From Limnoperna fortunei (lineage: Eukaryota; Mollusca; Bivalvia; Mytilida; Modiolidae): a DNA stretch of 64,000 bases. The position numbers and the translations under genes are program-made. Below, piece by piece: positions 1-12,900 of this stretch. The stretch covers positions 50,952,648 to 51,016,647 of the forward strand of contig OX104115.1 in NCBI GenBank assembly GCA_944474755.1. Direction: 5' to 3'. The number at the start of each line of letters is the position of its first letter. Within the stretch, counting starts at the first letter, position 1. The notes below the pieces were generated by a model. The model was not told where the DNA came from. It worked only from the letters and a program-made list of their open reading frames with translations, and ran no database searches.

Positions 1-216
1 TGACATTTCAATATATAGAAATTACATCTTTTGATACTTTTATTTGATTAATTTTGGACATTCTGCATTTAACACCAATAGGACAACTACTTTTTTCATC
101 ACTCGGTGATATATATTTGTATGTTTATTAATATGATCGTTTTACACTGTGCACAACACGGAATCACTGTCACCAGGTTTTCATTGCAACATATTTGGTA
201 AGACAATTATATATAC
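1..216. other. AT-rich flank, no gene seen
   Basis: Nothing recognisable precedes the Tc1-like inverted repeat. A short open frame starting at 149 runs straight through the repeat end and is a chance frame. Confidence 0.5.
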
Positions 217-1689
217 ACCTCGCCATAAGTTAAGCAACACCAACAATGTTTTTTTTTATAATTTCAAAAATATTAATGAATATAAACTTTGTGTTATTTA
301 TGTACTAAAGCCATCATTCGAGCACGGGAACGTTACTTTAATTTACTCCTCAGGTAATTTTTTAAATAGTAAAACCAGTTTGTCATACGATAGTCGAGCA
401 CGCCTAAAAGCCTTGTGTTCCTTAACGATTTAGTGTTCATCTCCTGGTCTTTTTCGACTTCATCTTTACATTTTTACAATCCCTAGACGGAAATTAAGTG
501 AAGCTGAGAAGTGGCAGATCGTTGGAATGCGTAATAGTGGACAGAGCTTGCGTCAGATAGCACAACACTTTATTATTGTATCGCGGCTACTGAAACGTCA
601 TCGAGATGATGGAACTATTTAGGAACGTCTTAGGTCAGGTCGACCACCAAAAACATCTGAAAGGGAGGATAGAGCACTCGTTCGTATAGTCAAACGCCAA
701 CCGTTTGCCACTGCAAGATATTTTCGTGACGATTGGAATATTTCAACCAGAGTCGCCGTTCGAACAGTTAACAGGCGCCTAAACAATTCAAGGTTGAGAG
801 CTCGTCGTCCCTTGAAAAGTCCACTGAGACATCGCCAAGCACTTTTAGAGTGGGCACGATATCACCGCCATTTGAATATTTTAAGCGGGCGACGAGTACA
901 CTGGACCGACGAAAGCAGATTCCCTCTTCGTCATATTGATGGGCGCATGCACTGCTTACAACTAGAACAACATCCTAGGCACTACAGCGTTTGGCGGTGG
1001 TGGTGTAATAGTGTGGGGAGGCTTTTCATACGACTGTAAACTGAATCTGTATGTGGTTGATGGGACAATGACAGGGCAGAATATCGAAATGACGTCATTA
1101 ACGCTATTATTGTGCCACATTTTGACAATCATGCACTTGGTAACAGACTCATCTTTATGGTTGACAACGCAAGACCTCACCGAGCTGAAATTGTACGTGA
1201 TGTTATCGAAAGGGAAGCTATTGAGCATCTTCCATGGCCATCCATGTCACCCGATATAAATCCAATTGAACATTTGTGTGATATCATTCGCCGTAACATC
1301 AATAACAGAGCAACTGCTTGTCAAAATGTCCCAGAACTACGTGTTGCCAATTTTGAATGTAAGAATTGACCACATACTACATTACGTCATTTTATTAACG
1401 GCATGAGGAGAAGAGTTAATGAACTGTACCGGAAGCGTGGTGGTTACACGACTTACTGGGGAGTATTTATTTGCGTTTAACACATTTCAAAGTGTCTTTT
1501 CTTTCCCTGAACGTTGACATGTGATGATGTGTTCACTTTAAGTTCATGAAATTGAAGTATGCAATCAAACTTATGAAAATTATATTTGCACTGTTTTTTA
1601 TATTTCTTTAAAAAAATATTAAAATATATAAAATCTTATATCAATCCCTGAAAAAAAATAATAGAGTGTTGCTTAACTTATGGCGAGGT
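217..1689 (+). mobile_element. Tc1/mariner-superfamily DNA transposon, inactive
   Basis: A perfect 24-bp inverted repeat bounds the element: positions 217-240, starting ACCTCGCCATAAG, match the complement of 1666-1689. TA-rich sequence flanks both ends, as expected for TA target duplication, but the (TA)n context hides the exact duplication. The 1.47-kb length suits a Tc1-like element with one transposase gene. The gene inside is broken, so the copy cannot move by itself. The near-identity of the two ends beside a decayed gene suggests the ends may have stayed recognisable to a transposase acting in trans. Confidence 0.9.
486..1480 (+). pseudogene. Tc1-like transposase pseudogene
   Basis: Joining frames by eye gives a typical Tc1-like transposase: an N-terminal helix-turn-helix region (KLSEAEKWQIVGMRNSGQS), a GRPP hinge, then the catalytic core. 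I see the first catalytic Asp in WTDESRF (about 900-920), the second in FMVDNARPH (about 1153-1180) and the DD34E-type end SPDINPIEHL (about 1248-1277). The C-terminal tail ends RKRGGYTTYW near 1455. It is broken by an in-frame TAG at 620-622 and by frame changes near 950-1000 and near 1085, so no intact enzyme is made. The family assignment is secure; exact ends are approximate because start and stop are not preserved in one frame. Confidence 0.88.
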
Positions 1690-1993
1690 ATATATATATA
1701 TACAACAACTGCTTCTCTCTAACCATGACTGGAAACTACAATATTATCTATCTCTGCATATATTTGCTCTTTTATGTATGTCTGGTTATTGGTCTGATAT
1801 GTTGGTAAGCAGAACTACATTTGTTCGTTTTTTACTTGTAAAACAATCATGATCTTTGTGTGTCAATGCGCTAATTTTTTAGTATCTATTCTATATATGC
1901 TAATAATACATATCTACATAGTGTCGTTTTGAGTGCACACAAACACGGCGACCAGGGTTTTGTTTTCAATAATGCTAGAATGAAAAATATTTT
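1690..1993. other. AT-rich intergenic, nothing seen
   Basis: A short (TA)n run follows the transposon end; no open frame, RNA or repeat is recognisable beyond it. Confidence 0.5.
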
Positions 1994-2200
1994 GACACGT
2001 CACATACAGTTAACGGTTTGATATATATAAAACCAGGTTACCAATGGCACATCACATACAGTTCACGGTTTGATATATAAAAACGGGGTTACTAAAGGCA
2101 CATCACATACGATTCATGGTTTGATATTTAAAAGCAGGGTTACCAATGACACATCACATGCAGTTCACAGTTTTATTTATATAAAACCAGGTTACCAATA
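1994..2200. repeat. 51-bp tandem repeat, four diverged copies
   Basis: Four copies of a unit containing CATCACATACAGTTCACGG and ending in a GGTTACCAAT word. The CATCACAT (CGTCACAT in the first) words lie at about 1999, 2049, 2101 and 2152, so the period is 50-52 bp. Copies differ by scattered substitutions, indicating an old array. No coding frame is apparent. Confidence 0.85.
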
Positions 2201-3562
2201 AAAACAATAAGACTCTTATTTGTGAATAACTACGAACACTTAATGCGATTTTATATCTAATGTAATCTGGTTTTTTTTCAACCAAATGAAATTTTTAACG
2301 ATTTCCTCGTTATTTTACTGAGAAATGACCATATATGGAAGCAAATATATAAAGATTTTTCTTGCAAAATAAAGAAATTATAAATAACGAAACGTATATA
2401 TACCTTAGGTTACAATGAACAACCATTGTCTTGTAAACAATTTGTACATATTTTTGATCTTGAAATGTAACCAAATTTAGCTGTTGAATATCATTGCGTT
2501 ATTTTGATTAATGTAATTTATGGCCAATAAAATGACAGATAGAATAGATAGATTTATTGCACAATGTCCAGGGAGAAGTAGTTTAGCTATTTTTCTGAAA
2601 AGTTTAAATTAACAAGCATAAATTCATTAAGGGGAAAGGGATTAATTAAATCCGAATATTTAGAGCCACTGGAAAGTTTAGATTATTGGGCGGGAACACA
2701 CAATATAGCCTTTGTACAATCTTTAAAAAAAACAATAAAAGGGTGTTTATTGTGCATGAAGTGTGGCACTCTCCAAACATGTTATTCCACTATGGTTCGC
2801 AGGCATACCCTCTGTATTATAACCTCACAATTCCCTTAATGTTCGGACCTTCCCCATTCGCCATCTGAACAGTTCTGTTAAATGAGCCCTGGGAACCAAT
2901 GCAGGTATCCAGAATAAAATAACGTAGATTAAGTCATGAATGATTTGTATATAAATATTAAATTTAATTACTGTTTATTTAAAATAAGACATTATATGTC
3001 ATTTTAAAGGTACATTATACAGTTTAAAGGTATTGCAGGCCAAATATGTCATGTTTAACAGTATACGGGTTTTTTTGTAAGAAGAAGTTGGTTTCCCGAC
3101 CTAGTTCCGGAATTATCAAAAACAAAACCAATAAGAAGGCAGTCTTACTAATTTTGCAGTTTTTTTACTTAAAATTATAGGGTCGGCTATTTGTATTGTG
3201 GATGGAGTCTTACGAAATGGTGTGTTACTTGAAGGACTCACCGTAACCGGAAGTAATGTCTGTTGTGAGGTTTGTTAAAAATAATTCAAGAAATAATAGG
3301 CATAAAGAAATGTTAAATAAAACTTCTTTTTATTGCCACTGTAAAGAGGTAGAGTGCGAAAACCACATTACGCAATAATATTTACACGCAAACATATATA
3401 TATTGCACAATGCAAGGTGAATTCACAGTGAAATTAATTTTTTTTTCATTGAAATAACATGATCATTACTTTCATTGTGTATAATCAGTATGTTCACATA
3501 AATAGGACTGCATTTTGGCTGTACATGTTCGACTCACACATGACATACTGTGTAACGGAGGG
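2201..3562. other. AT-rich intergenic, nothing seen
   Basis: Contains only short chance frames, for example 2686-2868, with no recognisable protein and no clear splice sites. Confidence 0.45.
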
Positions 3563-3937
3563 CAGGGGCGGATACAGGATTTTCGAAAAGGGGGGGGGGG
3601 GTGTAAAAAGGGGATATCGGAAAAGCAGAGGGCCCCCAGAAGCTCTCGAAAAATGGTGAAAAATCCTGCATTCTCGCAATTTCCAAGCATCAAAATGAAT
3701 TTATTTAACACAAAGTTTTTATAGTGTTCAGTAACCTTTATTTGGTACAGTATACAGCAGAGATATCATTATAATCGAATTAGAACCGTTAATGCACTAA
3801 TTTAAGACGAGGACGAGCGGGGATGACATTTTTTGACTTTGGAGCTGGTTGTTACCCTCCCTGTTCTCTTTTTTCTTTCCTTTTTTTATGAAGGGGGCTT
3901 ACGCCCCTTAAGCCCCCCCCCCATGGATCCGCCACTG
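3563..3937. mobile_element. Short inverted-repeat element with G-run/C-run ends (hAT-type MITE-like)
   Basis: The left end reads CAGGGGCGGATACAGG followed by a 12-G run; the right end reads a C-run followed by CCATGGATCCGCCACTG, close to its complement. About 375 bp separate the ends and no transposase frame is present. A GGAGGG word lies on both sides and may be part of a target duplication, but I do not find a clean 8-bp duplication. The end type resembles non-autonomous hAT-like elements common in marine invertebrates. The opposed frames across 3459-3724 are shadows of this repeat. Confidence 0.65.
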
Positions 3938-4913
3938 GAGGGAGACGTTATGGCTTCCAAGTAGAAATGATGAGGTCATGTAGGTCTAAGGTGTCACGTG
4001 GATACAATCATAATTGAGATAAGATTTGTTATTAAACGTTTATTAAATCAACAATATGTGAATGGAATTCACTGTCTAACAAAAATATTTTCTTTTTTCT
4101 TCTAAATAAATGTGTGTGGTTTTTTACATGAATTATAATAAATAATTTGAAAAATAACTTATACGTAAAACTATAATACAGCACCGTTATACAGATTTTA
4201 AAAGAAATAAGGTATATCCTCAGCTTTGTACAAACAGTTTCCGGAGTGCAATGACGTCTGGAAATATAACTTCGGACCAATCAATTTACTGTTCACTTTA
4301 TTTTTAAAGATGGTGTGCCATTTCTTTCTTTTCTGTAACATTCTGAAGAACGTTTTACATACAATTGTAATTTGTAAGAAATTAACAGATCAAACAGTGC
4401 TCTCCTTCGAAATTTAAACAGTATCAACATCACCTGATCTGCTACTCCGAACTTTAAAAGAGACATAGAATAATAGATCATATAGCTACAGCAAATCCCG
4501 AACTTCAAACAAACAAAGAGTAACGGATCAAACAAACTTCATCTGTGAAATGTACCAGATTGTTAGGTAATTAGTAATATCACGTGACTGCAAGGAGATT
4601 CTCTTCAAACAAAAACAAATCAACTCATTACGTTTCCGCGTGGTACACTGATTGAGATCATATGATTGTGAACCAACACAAATTTCTGTCAAACTCGAAA
4701 TCATTAACTGGAGTCATCAAATACGCAATATATAAACATTTTGATGCAAAAATCACCTTCAGAATTTGATTAAAATTAATCAAACCATCAATACAATGTG
4801 GTTCTCGTTTTACTATCTTGACCTCTTTTGATGGTGAAATAAATTACGGCAAATGAAATGTATATGGCACTTAAGTTGAGGTAGTAGGATATCAAATTCG
4901 TTTGCTGCTGGTA
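3938..4913. other. 3' flank of the growth-factor gene
   Basis: No gene is recognisable. On the minus strand an AATAAA word occurs at 4297-4302 (TTTATT on the plus strand), about 610 bases after the stop codon of the growth-factor gene, and another near 4037. Either could end its transcript; the sequence does not decide. Confidence 0.3.
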
Positions 4914-5097
4914 TTATCTGTTTCTATGTCGTTCGTGATTCAAACGTTGCCTGCTCTCTGATATTGATAATACGGCACGTTTATCCCTAGTAGCCAGCTT
5001 GTATTTTGCGTTATCTGTTCCTGGACAGTATCCTTTTCTCATGTCAAACTCACCAGAATCACACTTTGGTTGTAAGCACTTCCCACTCTTTACACAA
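4914..5097 (-). CDS. Growth-factor exon 6: cysteine-rich tail, part 2, and stop
   Basis: Encodes residues 290-350 and the TAA stop at 4916-4914. The acceptor is TTATTATTTTCAG. It contains CVKSGKCLQPKC and GYCPG, then a basic tail with RDKR, a possible furin site that would release the last 20 residues. Confidence 0.85.
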
Positions 5098-8000
5098 CTG
5101 AAAATAATAAAAAACAGTACATAGCAAGAAGACAATGTATTTATGTTGAAAAATATAAAGTAAACATGATTGTTGACCATCGCTGCCTGAACTTCAATAC
5201 ATCACCATGAATATACGCCAAATAAGTATCTTTCCGAGAACAAAATATGTTGGAATATAACTGCGTCGTATAAAATGCCAGTGTTCTAGATCTTATATAT
5301 TACTCTACCGGATATACAGTTAACCATCATTTATAATATTCATATTTATAATATAGTGCAATAATAATAGTTTTTGTAATTTGACTGCTCATACACTTAC
5401 TTAAAATTTTGAGAATTCAAAGGTCGTATACCATACTTTACTTCTAAGCAATGGAGATTGTCATCTTTACAATCACATACACAGTCGGGTGACGTTCTTT
5501 GCATAGTAAAAGGATGTGGGCAGTCTTTATCACATCTGAAACGAATAAATTGACTTCAATATACGATTAATAAACTAATTATCTGGAACAAAGTAAATAT
5601 CTTCTGGACGTTATGGTAGCCTTTCATCTGGCTTGCAAGATACTGTGCAAACTATAACAGAAGGAAGTAACCCACTTTTTAGGCTAAAAAAATTAGGGTA
5701 TGCTGCGTGCAATTATTTAATTGTAAGCATTGGATTATATCTTTATTTCAGATTAAATTGCCAAAAGGATGATGTCCAAAACCAAAACGCGATCTGTCAT
5801 TGACTCATTAAATTCAAAATCGCCATGCACGACGTTCGAGCCTCTAGAGGAAATAGCTCTACATCTATTACCTTTAGACATTTGCAACAATTTTGTTGTT
5901 AAAGGTAGTGAAATTGATCTAAGCAATCTATTTTCAATTTGAAGCTTCGTTTTGATATTGCTTCAAATTTACACCACGCAGCCTTACTGGATTTGTACGC
6001 TTTTCGATTGAATGGCATACAAAATGCCATGGTTGGTTGCATTTGGTATTCTTTAGCTTCAACACAGTGTACCAGGTAATATATTTTGAGACATACTACC
6101 GACAAATAAAAAAGTTAAATGTATTATTAGTAGCTTCTCTAGGGTTTTTAGTAACACATATTGCCGGCATTCATATTATTTTTGGTAGACTATCAACTGG
6201 GGTTCAGAAGACCATTCATTATTAGAAGCCCACCCCCTGTCTATGATTTTTAGAAAAATTAAGAACAGATTATAAAAAGAGACGGTTTCACATATTTGTC
6301 TCATTTTCTTAATTTAAACAACTCGTTGCTTTTATGCAAGTTATCACAACTTACTTTGGTAATGGTATCAAATCTCTGCACCCACAGCGAGTTACATTTT
6401 TGAAAAATTTTATTTCTACTTTATCCCCTTCTGGAACATGCAACTCGTCATGTTGGATTTCATATACCTGAATGGAAAATGAAAATAAACATGAAAACAA
6501 ATAGATACAGATAGAGTAAAATTTCTCGCACTGTTTAATTTCAAGACAATTAAAACTTAACTCTGTATGTTGGTACGAAAAGATAACTAATAACAAGTAA
6601 GAGGCAACATGAAAGTAGCAAGAAATATATATTTTTTTAAAATCAGTAACCTTTTATATAGTTTATTAAAACATAAACAACTACCAAAAAGCAGCATGAA
6701 ATCAGAAAATCTTTCTTTTAAAATAATTAAAATATTTAGAAAACACATATATAAATTCACAGGTTGAAATGTCCGTTTGATAGGTGTTGATACTCACTAT
6801 AAACGATTTAGAAACTATTTCTATCTGTTTTTCTGCACATTCTTGAGCTGGATTCCAGCAACAACCACTAACATTTCGACATACATGAAGAATAGTGTAT
6901 TCTGGGAAATAATTTTTCTTTCCTTCCGGTGGTACATGAACCAGTTCTGCTGTTGGATCGTTACATTTACCTAAAGGATGATCTTGCACAGCTTTGAAAT
7001 GCAAATAAGCTTCATGAGCAACTGAAAACAGTATTTGATTATAATTAAAATGTCAAAGTTAAAACAAAATAATAAAAATATACGTCTATAAATATATATA
7101 AAGGTAATTAATTTGTGTACTCATATTTTTTACATTTATCTATAATTTTAATGATAATTTTATGTATAAATCAGGTGTTTAATATTTTTGTAAATGATGA
7201 ATGCACGATACATATAAATACATTAACAGGTTCATCACCACTAGGTAATGTTTTGACTATTTTAAGTTTATACTCTCGCGTTTGGTCCTGCTTTTCTGTT
7301 CGCTAATTTTGATTTACTTTTTTAGTAATATCTTTTTATAGTTGATTGTCGAGGTTTGTGGTTTTCGATTATTTATGTATAAAACAGGCATAAGTATATT
7401 ATTACATATTTTATTTTATGCATTACATTAACATCCATGTTTCGTATCTGTGCTGCATATAGGAAAAGTATTGTACGTTAAAGGCATACCATCCTTAATG
7501 TCCGTATCAAAATCATAATCTTCTGCAAGCCAGTCTTCGTCAATATCTTCTTTCATTTCACGAGCTTGTTTATGAAATATACCACCAAACGTCCGAGTTG
7601 TCAACATTTTATCAAGTTGTTCATCACTTATATTTTTATCCTTCAGGAATATTCTATATAGATCCCTAAAATTGTTTGCATTCTTCGACAACTCTCTAAA
7701 CGTCTCTAAAGAAACACTTTGTGTTAAATCATTTATCTGAAAATAAAGAGAACTTTATTCTAGATTTAATTGACTGCTAAAGTAAGCAACAAGACGACAT
7801 TTGAAATATTAGAAAGGACTTTATGTCAAGTTTGTGAGGGAGTCGCTGGAGTTTACACATTGATAATTTCATAAAACCCAGTGTTTAATCCTTATAATTC
7901 TGTAAAATAATCGTTGCGATTTTTAAAACAGCCAAAAACAGTTACCGAAACCCATCTAGACCTGAAAACGTACCTAGGCCGGAAAGCGTAGGGATATGCA

Positions 8001-9850
8001 AAACATAGTACCAAATGAATCGCGGTTCTATAGATATTAATAGGCAAAAAAAACAAAATGACACACTAAATTGTATAGAATTATTGGGGAATATGGAATC
8101 AACTTATTCACGTAATTTTGTCTCGAAACAGAAATTAATTGTACATAAACTTTTACCAATACAAACACATATACTAGCCTGTCACGTAAGGAAAACACTG
8201 AATTAGAATTCTAATAGATGTATTGTAGCGTTGTTTTAAAACAAGACATTTCCGTTGTTATAACAATTATTAAATATAATCTGAAGGTTAATATGCATTA
8301 ACCTGATTGAGCTAACATGAAACAAAACTAGGTCTTAATGTTTTTACAACACAAATGATTTGTTCCTTTTTATATGTTTTCTTATTAATACCATATCGTT
8401 GGTACACAGCAGTACATAGCAAGCAACTTCTATCTATATTAATTTCATATACAAAATAAACCTAAAAAGATACACCTGTTGCCAGTAGAAAAGTACAATA
8501 CCAACAGTTAAAAAAACTTTAATGTATAAAAAGTATTTTTATTCATGATGCTCGGCATTAATGTGAAAATTATATTATATTAGTCATTTGCGTCGGTGTG
8601 ATCATCCAACTTTGTAGCATGTTAATAGGTTTGTATTAAAAGAAGATTCTATTATCTCAGATTGCAGAGATAAACATGTTGTTCTTGGATCAATGAAACG
8701 CAATAAATTACATCACTGCAATTTGTTAAAGATGAAACTTTAATAAAGTACCATATAGTTTTTGGAATTTGTTTACGCATCCTTCATGAAATAAAATATT
8801 AGTTACCTATGTTGATAGTAAATGATTGTCTTTTCGCTTCAAATATTCTTCATTATGTAATGGTAGTATATTGCAAACTTTAAAATATTTAACGATCGAT
8901 AACATAGTGATTCATGGTGATAAAAGCTGAACTTATGGTTTTCACCACTATTCCTTCATGTAGTTTTGAAAATAGATCTCAATCGCAACCTTCAATGGCC
9001 ACAGAAAAGAAAAACTGCAGTCTGTTGCAAAACCTATATCTAAACCCGGAGCTCCGTCAGAGTGTCACGCAATTAGTGCATGCTGGTATAAAATATATTT
9101 ATGATTCCAACGTTAATGAACTGAAATATTGATGCATTTTTGATAATTGTTTATATTTTAAGGCGCCTTGACATATATGTAAAATACCTACTTTAGCATT
9201 GACATAATGAATGTATCCGTTGATTCGATATTTTTCGTATTCTCTTTACAATTGTTTTTAATAGATCGTTTATTGGATACTGAAAGTACAGCGATAAGTT
9301 ATATTTTCAGTAACCATTAGCAGATGACAAAAACGCCAGTTAAATGAGCAAAACTAAAGTGTTGGCAATAACGTAGCAATAAATAACTATGCTTTCTTCA
9401 AATTTACTTTAAAATCGAAATAATATATATCGAATTAAGTGGTAGTTCATCATAAAGCAGCAAGAACAGTACTTACACTTGTTTTACAAATCTTATGCAA
9501 TTTATTGCAAAAGCTTTATAAATCAAGCACAAAGTAAACGCGTTTTACAATTTCAAATATTAAAAAATATGAAAGGTGAATTATTTGATTTTATGTGGTA
9601 AGGATCAAGAGTTATCATAGTTCTTACTTGTTTGACATATCTTGTGTCGTATCACTATTGACAATAAATACTACACCTGACGTTCCCAAATGTTGATATA
9701 CTTTACGAATTTGGCTGTTTAATTTCCCTTTTCTTTTCTGTCTTATGTAAATAACCAAAGTTTGAGTCAAAAAGTACTATTCTCCATATCGATTAAATGG
9801 ATATTATGTTCCAGTTTTTACAGAACGAAAAGACATAGGTCTGGGAATTT

Positions 9851-9929
<79 letters not shown>

Positions 9930-12900
9930 CTTGGTTAAGACGTTTTACGGAATTAATTTATTCTTGTTGTCACATGACTAGAAACTTTATCAGTTGCCAG
10001 GTCCACAACTAACGAAAACAGTATGTATTATTAAAGTGCACGTCAGTACCATTGCCCATAAGTTACTCTTCAAATGCATACCATTAGAACAATTTTGTTT
10101 TTGTCAAAGATTGTTACTGAGGGTGAAAGACATTCCATCTGAAAATACCGTGACGTACTTTAATGTTGTTATTCTAGGTCAACAGAGAGAAAATTGAAAT
10201 CTTACTCTTAGTAATGTAGCAACAAAATGTACTTTCTATTTAAAACATGAATTTAAGTAATTAATTTTTTTTTCGTGAGTAAGGAGGAAATGCAACCCGT
10301 CTATACAGAACTGTTGTATTATTTCATACAAACAGATTATAATGCATTTTAATGCATAATTTTCTACAATTAGAAAAATAACAAGAAAACCAACCGAACA
10401 ACAAGGGCCGAAAGTCAACGGACAATAACAAATCCGTATTTAGACAAACATATACAACACTAAACAAAAACCAAAAAACCAGGTAACAGGTACAACAAAC
10501 AGAAAAAGAATAAACCTAGCCTAATAAAATTATGGATGCATTAAGGTGCTCCGGACCTGCCTTAGACACCCGTCGAGTAACTCATTGTAGTCTTATCCAA
10601 GAAAAGAAAAGACTATATATGACTCAGCGAAAATGTCCGATAGTATTTGAGAATGGATTTCCTACAACAATCAATATGTTAAGTTATGCTGACGACCATA
10701 GAACTTCTGATCCGATAACATCAACCTAGGTACAACAAACCCTTGTTTAATAATTTAATAAGCTTAGTAGTTGACAGCAGTGACCGGTCTAGAAACTTGT
10801 AAGACGGATCGCAGGATAAAGCATAACGTATAAGTTGGGAATTGTACAGACCATACGCAGCAGCTGCTAGAATGTTGCAATCGATGAACGGGAAGTTGAC
10901 AATTGGAAAGTTAGTCCTTACGTTGTCATAGAGTCTAGTTTGTAGTTTACCTTAGTCTATTTCTAAAAGTAGGTCTAAGTAAGAGGTCGATCAAAGTGTA
11001 TTGGTGTTGTCCTTAATTTCAAGCTCTCTTTGATAGATTGAATGCAAATAGTCACCGAATTTACAACTGTTATGGGACATAACATCATTAATACAGCGGA
11101 ATGTGAAATTAACGGTTGGGTCAGAGTCTTTTCTTTCTTCTTCAGCAGGCCTTCTAGCTAGGAACTCATCCTCATAAGAGTACACAAAAACTAGAGCAGT
11201 GCAACAAGTAGTCATTGTAATACATACGATCTGTTTTGAAAAACATGTTCACCAAACATGACAAATATGTTGTCGATCAGAAAATAAAACATTTGACAGA
11301 TTTGGTCTTCAGTATAATTGTTTTTTATATATAGATTCATTGATGACAAAGAAGTTCTTACACGTCTAATTACGAGGTATTCATATCGTCTCACTCCTTT
11401 TTTTGAAGCGTGTAATAAGATCGTTTAAGCTGCATATTTGGATGGTCATGAAGAGTGTCGAAAAATCAAAGATAAGTTTTTCGTTTTGTTAATATCTTTC
11501 CCACTTTTCCAAATAAATTAAGATTTGTATATATGATGTACAGTGCGTTTATGCTTTATTAAAGGTAAACTCTAACTATTAATACAGTAATTTTCTGTGT
11601 ATAATACTATTCTGTACCATCAGTGTTTTTGAAGTATTTGTTGAAAAACAAAGACAATTCCAAATGTAACTTATGCATTTATAACTATTGTCTCCTTATT
11701 TTGAAAAACTGCACATATAGAAAGTGCAGAAATATGCTAGCACAAACAATTAATCGTTAACTGACCAAATAATTGTTAAAAATTTTTTAAGTATATTTGA
11801 TCAATTAAAGGAAAACTACACGCTTTGCGTTATTGTTTAAAATAGATTGAAATAGAATTAAAAAATTGTTATTAATTTATCAGTAAAACGTAAAGATCCT
11901 ATTGAATGATGTCATTATACCTAGTATCTATACATTATTTATGAATAACAGGTATATCACAAGCAACTGTATTGTCTTGATTTAGTTGTTTATATATTCA
12001 AAGTAACGAACGTAAGATTATTAACAGTTGGCAATTTCCGTATCGTTTTGTTAATATTATGATCAAGCGCAGGTGAACTGTAACACCTACATTCCTTGGA
12101 CAAATCTAGCGTTACATGAAAGGAACATAAAACATGCTTTAGTTTAGTGTTTTTGATTTAAGGATTAGTAAAAGATTATTAATAATTTAATTTACAAATT
12201 TGGACAAATGTTTTCATTGCTAATTTCTATTGGTAATTAATTTTTCTGCCTATATGGCACGCACGCTAGATTGCTTAGTTGAATTGTTGCTTAAAGTCCC
12301 GCAAAAGTATTTTTGCTTCATAAAGACTAGAGCGAGTTTATATCAAACAATTATATAAGTGAAATTAATTGATAAGTATTTTTTTATCTGCCACTAGACA
12401 ATTGTGTAGTTGGGTAGGGTCAGTTATTTGCATTATTTGTAGTGTGTGAAATGCTACTGCTCTACTATGGCATTTACAACCTCTGTAATTTGAAAAAATG
12501 ATAGTTTTTATTTGCATGCGGAACAAATGATAGAATGTAGCAAGTATAATGAATGAGCCCAATAGTAGTAGTCAGATTATGTTATGTAATTGAAATAATT
12601 GTTTTTAGACGGTTTTCAATTGCTTAAGCAACAACTGGTAGTTATAAATGAACGCACAGTCGTGTTTCATGTTCATAGAAACCTTAGTCTTAAGGTACCA
12701 CATAACCACATAGTTAAATACTTGCGTTAAATACTTGCGAGGGTGGTATTCCAGATCATCATAAATATACAATAAAAGTACAAAAAGTAAGAAAGAAAAC
12801 TCATTTTGGCATGCATTTAGCATGCTGTATTTGTTATCAATAAATGTTCTTTGAAATAACCATAGAATTTGATTAGGAATAATTACGTTTCATCTGAGGT

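Noticed and set aside
149..433. 94-codon plus frame
   Set aside because: It runs through the Tc1-like inverted repeat and has no coding features.
7428..7489. Growth-factor protein ending at the TAA at 7428
   Set aside because: The phase-1 donor at 7490/7489 joins exactly to exon 3, which begins the cystine-knot region; reading through would give a protein without that domain.
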